From assembly GCF_030116705.1 (NCBI RefSeq), contig NZ_JAOTIK010000002.1:682001-746000 (forward strand): a stretch of 64,000 bases of DNA. The letters run 5' to 3'. The notes beneath the pieces were generated by a model that was not told the DNA's origin, searched no databases, and was given only the letters and a program-made list of their open reading frames with translations. Each line of letters starts with the position of its first letter. Position 1 is the first letter of the stretch. Origin of the DNA: Streptomyces sp. ML-6. Its GTDB lineage: Bacteria; Actinomycetota; Actinomycetes; Streptomycetales; Streptomycetaceae. Position numbers and translations under genes: made by a program. Below are positions 8,754 to 17,270 of this stretch, in pieces.

Positions 8754-10595
8754 TCAGCGGCGGGGGCCCGCTGTGCGCAGGCCGCGGCCGTTCTTGCGGC
8801 CGAGCAGGCCCGCGGACACCAACTCGTCCAGGACTGCGGCTGGTTCGTACTCGGGGGTGCGGAAGCACTCGTACAACCGGTTCTGGATGGCGAGCGAGAC
8901 GTCGAGGCCGATGGTGTCCAGGAGCGCGAACGGGCCCATGGGGTAACCGAATCCGGACCGGATCGCGTGGTCGGTCTCCTCGAGGTCCGTGTCGTGCCGT
9001 TCCAGCAGGGCGAGGGCCGCGCCGAGGTAGGGGAACAGCAGGCTGTTGACGATGAAGCCGGTACGGTCCGGGCACGTCACCGTCGTCTTGCCGAGGGCGC
9101 GGCAGAAGGCGTGGGCCGTCGCCAGGGTCGTCGGGGCCACCGTGTCCGTGTGCGCGAGCTCCACCAGCTTCATCACGGGGGCCGGGTTGAAGAAGTGGAT
9201 GCCCACGACATCGGCCGGGCGGCCGGACGCCTCGGCGCACGCGGCGACCGGGAGACTGGACGTGGTGGTGGCCAGTACCGTGCCGGGAGCACAGATCCTG
9301 CCGAGCGCCGCGAACATCGCGCGCTTGACGTCGAGGTCCTCGGCGACCGCCTCGATGACCAGGTCGCAGTCGGCCAGCACCGCCATGTCGTGGGCGCCGG
9401 TGAGGAGTTCACCGGCCGACGCCTTGGCCTCGACGGTGACCCTGCCCCGCCGTACGCCCCTGGTCAGGGAGTCGGCGACGGCGTCCAGCGCCCGTTGCGC
9501 CTTCTCCGGGTCACGGGCCACCAGGACCGTGGGGTACCCCGCCGTGGCCGTGACCTCGGCGATGCCGCGCGCCATCGCACCGGAGCCGAGCACACCCACC
9601 CGGCGCACCGGCGCGCCGTCCGGTTCACCGGAGCTGTCGGCCGGCCGGCCGAGCACGCCACCGGTCTCGTCGTACGTGTGGAAACCCTCGCCGGTGGTAC
9701 GGCCCAGGCGCCCGGCCGCCACCATCCGGCTGAGCAGCGGGGCGGGCTCGAAAGCGCTGTCGCCGGTGCGCCGCCACAGCTCCGTCAGCGCGGCGTGGGC
9801 GGTGCCGAGCCCGATGCGGTCGAGCGTCTCCAGCGGCCCGGCGGGCAGCCCGCAGCCCAGCCGCATGGCGGTGTCGATGTCGTGCCGGGTGGCGTAGTCC
9901 TCGTCGAGGAGGATCACGGCACGGTTGAGGAACCCGAGCACCAGGGCGGTGGCGTCGGCGGCGGGCCGGGCGCCGACCGCGACCGGGGTGAGCCCGGCCG
10001 AGGCCACCAGGGCGTCCACGGCGGCGGCGGTCTCCGGGGAGGTCAGGGCCGTTCGCACCGGTTCGACGGGGCCGCCGGGGGCGGGCGGGGTGAACAGGCG
10101 CAGCCCCGCCACGTCGGCCGGCCTGCCGGTGGCGATGGCCAGGCGTGTGACCGGCAGCGTCGCCGTGGTGGTCAGGACCGGGGTGCCGGGCGGGCAGACC
10201 GAGGTGATCCTGCCGAGCGCGTCGGTCTTGGCGGCGAGGTCCTCCGGGACCGCCTCGATGACCAGACCGGCCGCGCCCAGCGCGGTGTGGTCGGCGGTGA
10301 AGGTGACGTCGGGGTGGTTGGGGCCGTCGGGGCGGTCGGGGCCGTCCCCGGCGGCGATGGCGGCGATGGTGGCCTTGAGCCGCCCGGCCACGCGGGCCAG
10401 GACGTCCAGGTCGGTGTCCACGGCGACGACGGTGTGGCCCGCGCCGTGCAGCAGGTGCAGGAGTGCCTCGCCCGTCGAGCCCAGGCCGACGATGCCCGTC
10501 ACGGGGGTGGGGGTGCCTGTCACGGGTGCGTCCGTCACGGGTGCGGGCGTGCTGGTGCTTGCCGCGGGCGTGGGGTCGCTCTGTCGCGCAGTCAT
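8754..10595 (-). CDS. duplicated 3-hydroxyacyl-CoA dehydrogenase (3-hydroxybutyryl-CoA dehydrogenase type)
   Basis: This 613-aa protein is two dehydrogenase units in tandem, about twice the usual 280-300 aa. Each unit has a Rossmann GxGxxG (GLGSTG near 37; GSGAMA near 340) and a C-terminal helical domain. The second unit keeps the active-site block GIHFFNPAPVMKLVEL. In the first unit the corresponding block is GLRLFTPPAPGGPVEPV, so the catalytic His is lost and that half is probably structural. The expected reaction is acetoacetyl-CoA to 3-hydroxybutyryl-CoA. Its ATG overlaps the stop of the crotonyl-CoA reductase gene (10592-10595), so the two are coupled. It likely works with that reductase and the nearby KAS III in making a C4 extender unit. 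Confidence 0.88.
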   Translation of the reverse strand: MTARQSDPTPAASTSTPAPVTDAPVTGTPTPVTGIVGLGSTGEALLHLLHGAGHTVVAVDTDLDVLARVAGRLKATIAAIAAGDGPDRPDGPNHPDVTFTADHTALGAAGLVIEAVPEDLAAKTDALGRITSVCPPGTPVLTTTATLPVTRLAIATGRPADVAGLRLFTPPAPGGPVEPVRTALTSPETAAAVDALVASAGLTPVAVGARPAADATALVLGFLNRAVILLDEDYATRHDIDTAMRLGCGLPAGPLETLDRIGLGTAHAALTELWRRTGDSAFEPAPLLSRMVAAGRLGRTTGEGFHTYDETGGVLGRPADSSGEPDGAPVRRVGVLGSGAMARGIAEVTATAGYPTVLVARDPEKAQRALDAVADSLTRGVRRGRVTVEAKASAGELLTGAHDMAVLADCDLVIEAVAEDLDVKRAMFAALGRICAPGTVLATTTSSLPVAACAEASGRPADVVGIHFFNPAPVMKLVELAHTDTVAPTTLATAHAFCRALGKTTVTCPDRTGFIVNSLLFPYLGAALALLERHDTDLEETDHAIRSGFGYPMGPFALLDTIGLDVSLAIQNRLYECFRTPEYEPAAVLDELVSAGLLGRKNGRGLRTAGPRR

Positions 10596-11944
10596 GAGGT
10601 CCGCGCCTCCTCTTCCCGGAACCGGTTGATGGCGTCGATGTGCTTCTCGCGCATTTCCTCGTCCCGGACGCCGAGTCCCTCGTGCGGGGCCAGGGCCAGC
10701 ACGCCGACCTTGCCCTGGTGGAGGTTGCGGTGCACCTCGTACGCGGCCTGGCCGGTCTCCTCCAGGGAGTGGACCTTCGAGAGCGTCGGGTGGATCCGTC
10801 CCTTGGCGAGCAGGCGGTTGGCCTCCCACGCCTCGCGGTAGTTGGCGAAGTGCGAGCCGACGATCCTCTTCAGCGACATCCACAGGTAGCGGTTGTCGTA
10901 CTCGTGCCGGAACCCCGACGTGGAGGCGCAGGTGACGATCGTGCCGCCCTTGCGGGCCACGTACACCGAGGCGCCGAAGGTCTCGCGGCCGGGGTGCTCG
11001 AAGACGATGTCCACGTCCTCGCCGCCGGTCAGTTCGCGGATGCGCCGGCCGAACCGCTTCCACTCGCGCGGGTCCTGGGTCTGCTCGTCCTTCCAGAACC
11101 GGTAGCCCTCCGCGCTGCGGTCGATGATCGCCTCGGCGCCCATCCGCCGGCAGATCTCCGCCTTCCGTTCGCTGGAGACCACACAGATCGGGTTGGCGCC
11201 GCCCGCCAGCGCCAACTGCGTGGCGTACGAACCGAGTCCGCCGCTGGCGCCCCAGATCAGCACGTTGTCGCCCTGCTTCATGCCCGCCCCATTGCGCGAC
11301 ACCAGCTGGCGGTACGCGGTCGAGTTCACCAGACCGGGGGAGGCCGCCTCCTCCCAGGTCAGGTGCTCGGGCTTGGGCATCAGCTGGTTCGACTTCACCA
11401 GCGCGAGCTGCGCCAGGCCGCCGAAGTTGGTCTCGAAACCCCAGATGCGCTGCTCCGGGTCGAGCATCGTGTCGTCGTGCCCGTCCGCCGACTCCAGCTC
11501 CACCGACAGGCAGTGCGCCACGACCCGGTCGCCGGACCGCCACCGGTTCACCCCGGGCCCGGTGCGCAGGACGACGCCCGCCAGGTCGGAACCGAGGACG
11601 TGGTACGGCTGGTCGTGGCGGGCGGCGCCGGGGAACCGCCTGGCGTACCGCTCCAGGAAACCGAAGGTCGGCAGCGGCTCGAAGATCGACGACCACACGG
11701 TGTTGTAGTTGATGGCGCTCGACATGACGGCGACCAGGGCCTCGCCCGGCCCGGGCTCGGGGGTCGGCACGTCCTGGAGGTGCAACGACTTGCGCGGGTC
11801 CTTGTCCGCGGAGGCCATTCCCTCGAACATGCCGGTGTCCTCCTTGCGGACAACGGCACCTCGATAGCTCTCCGGGAGCCGCAGACCCGCGAAGTCCTGC
11901 GGCGTCGCGTCCTCGGAGAGAAGAGCACTGATGATCTCGTCCAC
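10592..11944 (-). CDS. ccr: crotonyl-CoA carboxylase/reductase
   Basis: A 450-aa zinc-free medium-chain dehydrogenase/reductase that reductively carboxylates crotonyl-CoA to ethylmalonyl-CoA using NADPH and CO2. The long N-terminal extension (IISALLSEDATPQDFAGLRLPESYRGAVV) is typical of the family. Also typical are SSAINYNTVWSSIFEP, the nucleotide-binding WGASGGLGSYATQLALAGG and a C-terminal HQGKVGVLALAP. It starts with GTG at 11944 with a purine-rich stretch upstream. It is first in an operon with the dehydrogenase and divergent from the thioesterase/KAS III pair. It probably supplies ethylmalonyl-CoA, or another alkylmalonyl-CoA, to the polyketide synthase. Confidence 0.93.
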   Translation of the reverse strand: MDEIISALLSEDATPQDFAGLRLPESYRGAVVRKEDTGMFEGMASADKDPRKSLHLQDVPTPEPGPGEALVAVMSSAINYNTVWSSIFEPLPTFGFLERYARRFPGAARHDQPYHVLGSDLAGVVLRTGPGVNRWRSGDRVVAHCLSVELESADGHDDTMLDPEQRIWGFETNFGGLAQLALVKSNQLMPKPEHLTWEEAASPGLVNSTAYRQLVSRNGAGMKQGDNVLIWGASGGLGSYATQLALAGGANPICVVSSERKAEICRRMGAEAIIDRSAEGYRFWKDEQTQDPREWKRFGRRIRELTGGEDVDIVFEHPGRETFGASVYVARKGGTIVTCASTSGFRHEYDNRYLWMSLKRIVGSHFANYREAWEANRLLAKGRIHPTLSKVHSLEETGQAAYEVHRNLHQGKVGVLALAPHEGLGVRDEEMREKHIDAINRFREEEARTS

Positions 11945-12216
11945 GTGAGTTCCCTGATTCTCTTGAGAGCCGAGGAGAGCGAAGCGGGCCCCGTGTCCGT
12001 CACGGGTGTCTGTTGGTAGATGTCCGGCCCGGATTCCCGTCCCGGATGTCCGTCACGGGTGTCCGTCCAGCGTGGGGCACCGCACCGCCCATGGGGCACC
12101 CCTGTCCGCCCCCAGAAGGCGCGCGCCCGGTCATAGGGGGTGATTAGGGGAGGACCGGGAGCGGGGCGCGCACCCATCCTGTGCGCAGGCCCCACTCGGA
12201 TCGGCTAGGAGAACTC
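11945..12216. promoter_or_regulatory. divergent promoter region with a 17-bp direct repeat
   Basis: This is the 272-bp spacer between the divergent crotonyl-CoA reductase and thioesterase genes. The 17-mer tgtccgtcacgggtgtc occurs perfectly at 11994-12010 and 12047-12063 (53 bp apart, about five helical turns), suggesting a cooperative regulator-binding site. An AT-richer stretch (tcatagggggtgattagg, 12132-12149) could hold a promoter toward the thioesterase. No other gene was seen in it. Confidence 0.5.
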
Positions 12217-12978
12217 ATGACGGGAATCCCCGGCGACAGCACCTGGTTCAGGAACTACCGGCCCGCCCCCGACGCCCCCGTGCGCATGGTCTGCCTGCCG
12301 CACGCCGGCGGTTCGGCCAGCTTCTACTTCCCGGTGGCGCGGGAGCTCTCGCCCCAGGTGGAGGTCCTGGCCGTCCAGTACCCCGGCCGGCAGGACCGCC
12401 GCGCCGAGCCGGCCGCCACCGACCTGGAGTCGCTCGCCGACCGGATCGCCGAGGCGCTGGGGCCGTGGGCGGACCGGCCGTACGCGCTGTTCGGGCACAG
12501 CATGGGCGCCGTCGTCGGCTTCGAGGTGGCCCGCCGGATGGAGGCCGCGGGCAACGGCCCCGTCGAACTGTTCGTCTCCGGCCGCAGCGCCCCCTCCCTG
12601 GACCGCGCGGACGCGTGGTACCCGGACACCGACGAGGAGGTCGTCGCCGAGATCCGGAAGCTGGACGGGACGGGGGGCGCGCTGCTCGACGACGAGGAGA
12701 CGCTGCGCATGATCCTGCCCGCGTTGCGCGCCGACTACCGGGCGGTGCGCGGCTACCGCTACCGTCCGGGTCCGGCCCTGGACTGCCCCGTCACCGCGTT
12801 CACCGGCGACCGGGACCCCAAGGCGAGCATCGAGAACGTGCAGGCATGGGTGAACCACACCCGTTCGGGCTTCGGCCTGCGGGTGCTGCCCGGTGGGCAC
12901 TTCTTCCTCGTCGACGAACAGGAAGAGGTGCTCCGCACGGTCCGGGAGCGGCTGGCCCGGACCCCGGTGGCGGCATGA
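12217..12978 (+). CDS. type II thioesterase
   Basis: A 253-aa alpha/beta hydrolase that removes wrong or stalled acyl groups from PKS carrier proteins. It shows the family's LPHAGGSASFYFPVA entry motif, nucleophile elbow GHSMGA (Ser ~95), an Asp in FTGDRDPKAS and a catalytic His in GGHFFLVDE. The ATG at 12217 follows TAGGAG at good spacing. It overlaps the KAS III gene by 4 nt (ATGA), so the pair forms an operon. Confidence 0.93.
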   Translation: MTGIPGDSTWFRNYRPAPDAPVRMVCLPHAGGSASFYFPVARELSPQVEVLAVQYPGRQDRRAEPAATDLESLADRIAEALGPWADRPYALFGHSMGAVVGFEVARRMEAAGNGPVELFVSGRSAPSLDRADAWYPDTDEEVVAEIRKLDGTGGALLDDEETLRMILPALRADYRAVRGYRYRPGPALDCPVTAFTGDRDPKASIENVQAWVNHTRSGFGLRVLPGGHFFLVDEQEEVLRTVRERLARTPVAA

Positions 12979-13991
12979 CCGTGTACTCGCCCGCCCCGGG
13001 CGGCACCGGCATCCTCGGCACCGGCTCGTACCTGCCCGAACGGGTCGTCACCAACGAGACGGTCGCCGCCCGGGCCGGGGTCACCGCCGAATGGATCGAG
13101 CGCAAGACCGGCATCCGCGAGCGGCGCTACGCCGCGGACCACGAGGCCGCGTCGGACCTCGCGGCCGAGGCCGCCGTACGGGCCCTGGCCGATGCCGGGG
13201 CCGGGCCGGAGGACCTCGCCTGGATCGTCGTCGCCACCTCCACCCCCGACCATCCGCAACCGGCCACGGCCGCGTTCGTGCAGCACCGGATCGGGGCGCG
13301 CCGGGCGGCGGCCTTCGATGTGAACGCGGTGTGCGCCGGATTCATCGCCGCGCTGCACACCTGTTCCCGACTGCTGTCCGGGCCCGGGACCGACGGGCGG
13401 CAGCGCCTGGGGCTCGTCGTCGGCAGCGAGGTCTACTCGCGCATCATCGACCCCGGGGACCGCAGGACCGCACCGCTGTTCGGGGACGGGGCGGGCGCCG
13501 TGGTGCTCGGTCCGGTGTCCGGGGAGCGCGGTCTCCTGGGCACGGGCATGCGCACCGACGGCCATCTGCACGACTTGATCGGCGTCACCGCGGGCGGCAG
13601 CAGGAAACCCGCGTCGGAGAAGACCGTCGCCCGCGGCGACCACTTCTTCCGGATGCGGGGGAGAGACGTACGGGCCTTCGTGGAACGGGAGTTGCCGGAC
13701 GCCGTCGCGGGCACCCTCGACGCCTTCCGGTTCACGGCCGCCGAGGTCGACCACTTCGTACCGCACCAGGCCAACGGCGAGATGCTGCGGAGCGTGGCCG
13801 CCGGACTCGGGCTGACCTCGGCACGGGTCCACCTCCCGGTGGAACGGCACGGGAACACCGGGGCCGCCTCGATCCCGCTGGCCCTCGACCATGCCCGCCG
13901 CACGGACGGGCCGGTCGACGACCTGGTGCTGCTGGCGGGATTCGGCGGCGGAATGACCCTCGGAACCACCCTGCTGCGCTGGGGCCGTTAG
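12975..13991 (+). CDS. KAS III-type ketoacyl synthase, possibly acetoacetyl-CoA synthase
   Basis: A 338-aa thiolase-fold enzyme with the FabH triad: Cys ~120 in VNAVCAGF, His ~264 in PHQAN and Asn ~294 in ERHGNTGAAS. It begins TGILGTGSYLPERVVTNE, as FabH/NphT7-type enzymes do. Joined to a type II thioesterase and opposite a 3-hydroxyacyl-CoA dehydrogenase and crotonyl-CoA reductase, it may condense acetyl-CoA with malonyl-CoA to acetoacetyl-CoA for ethylmalonyl-CoA synthesis. A role as a starter-loading or acyl-transferring KAS III is the alternative. The stop codon (TAG 13989-13991) abuts the end of an IS701-type element, yet the C-terminus (TLLRWGR) looks complete. Confidence 0.9.
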   Translation: MTVYSPAPGGTGILGTGSYLPERVVTNETVAARAGVTAEWIERKTGIRERRYAADHEAASDLAAEAAVRALADAGAGPEDLAWIVVATSTPDHPQPATAAFVQHRIGARRAAAFDVNAVCAGFIAALHTCSRLLSGPGTDGRQRLGLVVGSEVYSRIIDPGDRRTAPLFGDGAGAVVLGPVSGERGLLGTGMRTDGHLHDLIGVTAGGSRKPASEKTVARGDHFFRMRGRDVRAFVERELPDAVAGTLDAFRFTAAEVDHFVPHQANGEMLRSVAAGLGLTSARVHLPVERHGNTGAASIPLALDHARRTDGPVDDLVLLAGFGGGMTLGTTLLRWGR

Positions 13992-14773
13992 TACTCCAGT
14001 CGCAATTCGCTGTTCCTGCTGGTCAGGAGCGTGTATCTGAGTGTACTCGGCTGACGTGTTGTCAGGTTGGGTGAGTTCGTGACCTCGGGTACGGCGGCGG
14101 TAATGACAGCGGCGGGCTACTGCTTGGTGTCGGCGCCGCCATCGGGACCAGTGCGGTATGTGGTCGATGTGCCGACGGCGCGTCATTGCGGGGCGCCCCG
14201 CTGCCAGGAGCCGCTGTATTTCTGCCACGGTGAGCGGGACCAGGGCGCCGGAACCGTTTCTGCTGCCCCCTTTTGCGCTGCCGCGGCGGCCATGGCGGCG
14301 AGGAAGGCATGGGCGAGCATGGCCAGGGTGATGTGCCGGGACCAGCCCGGATACCGGCGTACCTCGTACTGGTCCAGGCCGCACTCGTTCTTCGCCGCTT
14401 GGAAGGCTTCCTCGATCGCCCACCGCGTCCCGGCGACCCGCACCAGTTCGGCGACGGTGGTGCCGGTTGGTGCGTAGGCGAGGCAGTAGGCGATCTCGTC
14501 CGGGCGGGCCAGACTGCGACGGGCCGGCACCCACCGGCCGTGGGTGGGCTCAGGACCGTCGAAGTCGTCGATCGGCGGGAGCCTCGCGGCGGCCCAGTCG
14601 TAGACGCGTGGTCCCTTCGCTCCGGCCCCGCACGACTGACGCTCCCAGGCGTCATCCGGGGCTCGGGAGAAGGCGAAGTCGATGCGGCCCGCCGCGTGAA
14701 TGTGCTGGGACTTCGGCACGGCCAGAACACAGCCGACCCCGACCTCTTCGAGCATGCGGCGCAGTCTCTGGTC
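13992..14773 (-). mobile_element. IS701-family element, 3' fragment (left copy)
   Basis: Only the 3' half of the element is present. Its outer end begins TACTCCAGTCGCAATTC directly after the KAS III stop codon, with TTAG at the junction, a tetranucleotide of the type reported as IS701-family targets. The inner boundary at ~14773 is a clean break into an IS5-like remnant. It matches the right copy over its whole length. Confidence 0.8.
14183..14773 (-). pseudogene. IS701-family transposase, C-terminal fragment
   Basis: About 197 codons of the C-terminal part of a DDE transposase are present, from RLRRMLEEVGVGCVLAVPKSQ through WAIEEAFQAAKNECGLDQYEVRRYPGW and HAFLAAMAAAA. The N-terminal half, with the first two catalytic acids, is absent. 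The frame is open upstream only by running into the neighbouring IS5 scrap. It is a fragment and cannot encode an active enzyme. Confidence 0.85.
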
Positions 14774-14789
14774 AGCGAGGAGGTCTTGC

Positions 14790-14932
14790 ACCTCCTACGG
14801 TTTTTCAGCGCCTCACGGCGCACTGCGACCTCGTGTCGCACCTTGAGGCGGTTGATGCCGCACTCCACCGCGTGGCGCTCTTTGTAATCGGCCGCGTCGA
14901 ACTTCGGCGGCCCGGCGGCCAACGGTCCGCCG
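14790..14932 (-). pseudogene. IS5-family transposase remnant
   Basis: The translated piece GPPKFDAADYKERHAVECGINRLK is the conserved C-terminal block of IS5-type transposases (G-R-PP-F, then ERxxVE-xINRLK). After INRLK the frame degenerates, and both sides are cut by other elements. This is a short non-functional scrap. Confidence 0.7.
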
Positions 14933-15283
14933 TGTACGGCGTTGATGCGCAGAACCTCATTTGTGCAGCACGACGGGCGTTGCGATCACGCTGAACTTGC
15001 GGGCTGTCCGTGGGCCGACCGCATGGCGAGCGGCTGGGCCGGGCGCGGGGGCACCTGCGGCCCCGGGCCCCGTTGGGCACTGCCAGCGCCTCTTCCTCCG
15101 TGTGAGGGGGAGGAAGAGGCGCCGCAGCGTGGGCGGGGGCGGTGATCGTGCCCCAGCCGAACCAGCCGTCGCGAGGCGGCTCGTTCAGCACCCGGACCGA
15201 CCAGGACACCCCCGGACCGGCGCAGAAAGCCGGGGAACCCGACGCCGCGCCGTTGCGACCACGATGCCGTCCCGCTCTCCACA
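14933..15283. other. non-coding spacer within the IS-rich core
   Basis: No convincing gene was found. The stretch contains ordinary GC-rich sequence with many overlapping accidental frames and may include further decayed transposon DNA. The tgtgagggggaggaagagg stretch near 15102-15120 is purine-rich but shows no recognisable site. Confidence 0.4.
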
Positions 15284-15877
15284 TCATGTCCAGGCTACGG
15301 AACTGGCTTGGTTGTCCATCGCTTCGCCGACCCAGCGCGTGTCAGAAGTGAAGAACTGGCGTGCTTCCGTGAAATTTGCTCCCGAGAACAGTTCGACGTA
15401 GCAGTTACTGAAGAGCTTCAGGGAAGTGACGTGATTGTTCCAACCCGATTCGATGTAATTCTGCTGATAGTCCCACTTTCCGTCGTTCTTGCATGCCGCA
15501 TTTCCCGTGGAGGTCAGGGAGGATCCCTCGTAGTCCCAATCGTCGTAGAAGATGCTAAGGACGAAGGGGGAAGCGGCGCTGGCGGAGGTGCGTGAGCTCT
15601 GCGTGCCGGCGGGGGCCTTGGCCGACGCGTTGAGCTTGTCGAGGAAGTGCTTGTCCTTGGCGGCTTCCTCCTGTGACGCGTTGTTGATCCGGCCGCCGGT
15701 CGCAGCGGCGATGCTCTCGCGGAACGTGTCGTAACAGGTGGTCTTCCGCGTGGCGGTGTCGACGACGCAGTGGGATTGGGGCTCCTTCTGGGGGGCCGCC
15801 GCGGCTGAGGCCGGTGCCAGAAGGACGGCCGCGCACGCGGCGGTCATCAGCCCGGTCACACCTGTTCTCACTCTCAT
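15284..15877 (-). CDS. secreted beta/gamma-crystallin-like protein
   Basis: A 197-aa protein with a clear signal peptide: MRVRTG, a hydrophobic core GLMTAACAAVLLAPASA and an AAAAP cleavage region. The C-terminal half has Greek-key-like signatures (FYDDWDYEGSSLTST and VELFSGANFTEARQFF, ending SSVAW), the pattern of bacterial crystallin/I36-type extracellular proteins. A Cys pair (SHCVVD, TTCYD) lies after the signal peptide. The ATG at 15877 follows GAGGAG on the coding strand and is preferred to an in-frame ATG six codons upstream. It sits alone between transposon remnants and looks like intact cargo. The function is unknown; inhibitor or wall-binding roles are guesses. Confidence 0.75.
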   Translation of the reverse strand: MRVRTGVTGLMTAACAAVLLAPASAAAAPQKEPQSHCVVDTATRKTTCYDTFRESIAAATGGRINNASQEEAAKDKHFLDKLNASAKAPAGTQSSRTSASAASPFVLSIFYDDWDYEGSSLTSTGNAACKNDGKWDYQQNYIESGWNNHVTSLKLFSNCYVELFSGANFTEARQFFTSDTRWVGEAMDNQASSVAWT

Positions 15878-15929
15878 GCTCTCCTCTGTCTCCATCGAGG
15901 GTGGGACGCCCCATTGGCCACACCAGTAA

Positions 15930-16259
15930 GGCTGTTCACCCGCTGACTATGTCAAAGCAGGAGAGGGAGAACGTGCACGGAAGGTTGCTTCGCAACCCGC
16001 CGAACACGCCACTTCGCGCCGACACGCCCGCGGCCGATGCCGAACGCCGCGCCGCTCCCGTCCCCGGGGAGGAGGTGCCCGTCGCGGGCGCGCGGGAGAT
16101 CCGTGTCCCGGTCAAGGGCGTACGGAAGGCATGAAGCTTCCTCTTGATCGTGGACACCTGGAGACTGGGATCCTGAGGTTCCAGAGGAAGTAGCACCAGG
16201 TGGGAAGCAAGGGTGGATTCAACTGATCGTCGCAACACCTCGTAGTCGGAGGTGGAGTA
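15930..16259. other. spacer between the crystallin-like gene and the IS30 remnant
   Basis: A 61-codon frame starting at ATG 15946 (MSKQERENVHGR) lacks a ribosome-binding site and a recognisable relative, so it is not called. Around 16137-16190 there is an 8-bp inverted repeat (cttcctct / agaggaag). The block gattcaactgatcgtcgcaacac near 16213-16235 may be the outer end of the IS30 element. Confidence 0.4.
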
Positions 16260-17270
16260 ATGGGTGTTGGCCCGCAGCAGCGCAGGGTTCGTGAGTACCG
16301 GGGGCAGATGCCGTCGCCGGGCCGGCCAACGGTTGCGTGGCGTGAGGACCGCGTGCGGTTCTGGGCTGCGATCGCCCGAGGGCTCCGGTCGGAGGAGGCA
16401 GGAGTCGAGGCCGGGGTGTCGCCCGCAGTCGGGACACGGTGGTTTCGCCACGCTGGCGGCGTGGGACCGAATCTCTCCCCGACGGTGTCGGGACGCTATC
16501 TGTCGTTTGCGGAGCGCGAGGACATCGCCCTGTGGCGGGCTCAGAACATCGGGGTCCGTGAGATCGCGCGTCGGCTGGGCCGCTCGCCGCCGATGATCTC
16601 GCGGGAGCTACGCCGGAACGCGTCAACGCGCACCTACCGTCTGGAGTATCGGGCGACCACCGCGCAGTGGCATGCCGAGCGCAGAGCACAGAGGCCGAAG
16701 ACCGCGAAGCTGGCGGGGAATGAGCGGCTGTGTGGATACGTGCAGGACAGGCTCGCCGGGGTGATCCGGGCTGCAGACGGGAGGCCTGTGCCGGGGCCTG
16801 CAACGCCCCAGTGGAAAGGCCGCAACAAGCCCAGGCGGCGAGACCGGCGGTGGGCGACGTCGTGGAGTCCGCAGCAGATCTCGAACCGGCTCAGGGCCGA
16901 CTTCCCCGATGATGAGTCCATGCGCATCTCGCACGAGGCGATCTACCAGGCCCTCTATGTCCAGGGCCGCGGCGCGCTCAAGCGCGAACTGGTCGCCTGT
17001 CTGCGCACCGGGCGAGCGTTGCGCGTCCCGCGTGCTCGAACGCGGCGGCGTCCCGGTGGCCATGTCACGCCTGAGCTGATGATCAGCGAACGACCGGCTG
17101 AGGCCGAGGACCGAGCGGTCCCGGGGCACTGGGAGGGCGACCTGATCATCGGCCTGAACCATTCGGCGATCGGCACGCTCGTCGAGCGCACGACCAGGTT
17201 CACGATGCTGCTGCACCTGCCCCGAATGGACGGTTACGGCCTCGAACCACGAGTGAAGAACGGCCCGGCA
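16260..17270 (+). pseudogene. IS30-family transposase, 3'-truncated
   Basis: It starts at ATG 16260 behind GGAGGTGGAG. The N-terminal DNA-binding part is intact (FAEREDIALWRAQNIGVREIARRL, then RSPPMISRELRRN). A DDE core starts at HWEGDLIIG, continues through LVERTTRFTMLLHLPRMDGYG and stops at VKNGPAL. The rest of the catalytic domain, with the later acidic residues, is replaced at ~17270 by IS701-type sequence. A full-length relative would be near 400 aa. The element was broken by insertion or recombination and is probably inactive. Confidence 0.85.

Noticed and set aside
15946..16134. A 61-codon ORF (MSKQERENVHGR...)
   Set aside because: No ribosome-binding site, no recognised relative, and it lies in transposon-derived spacer; kept only as a remark.
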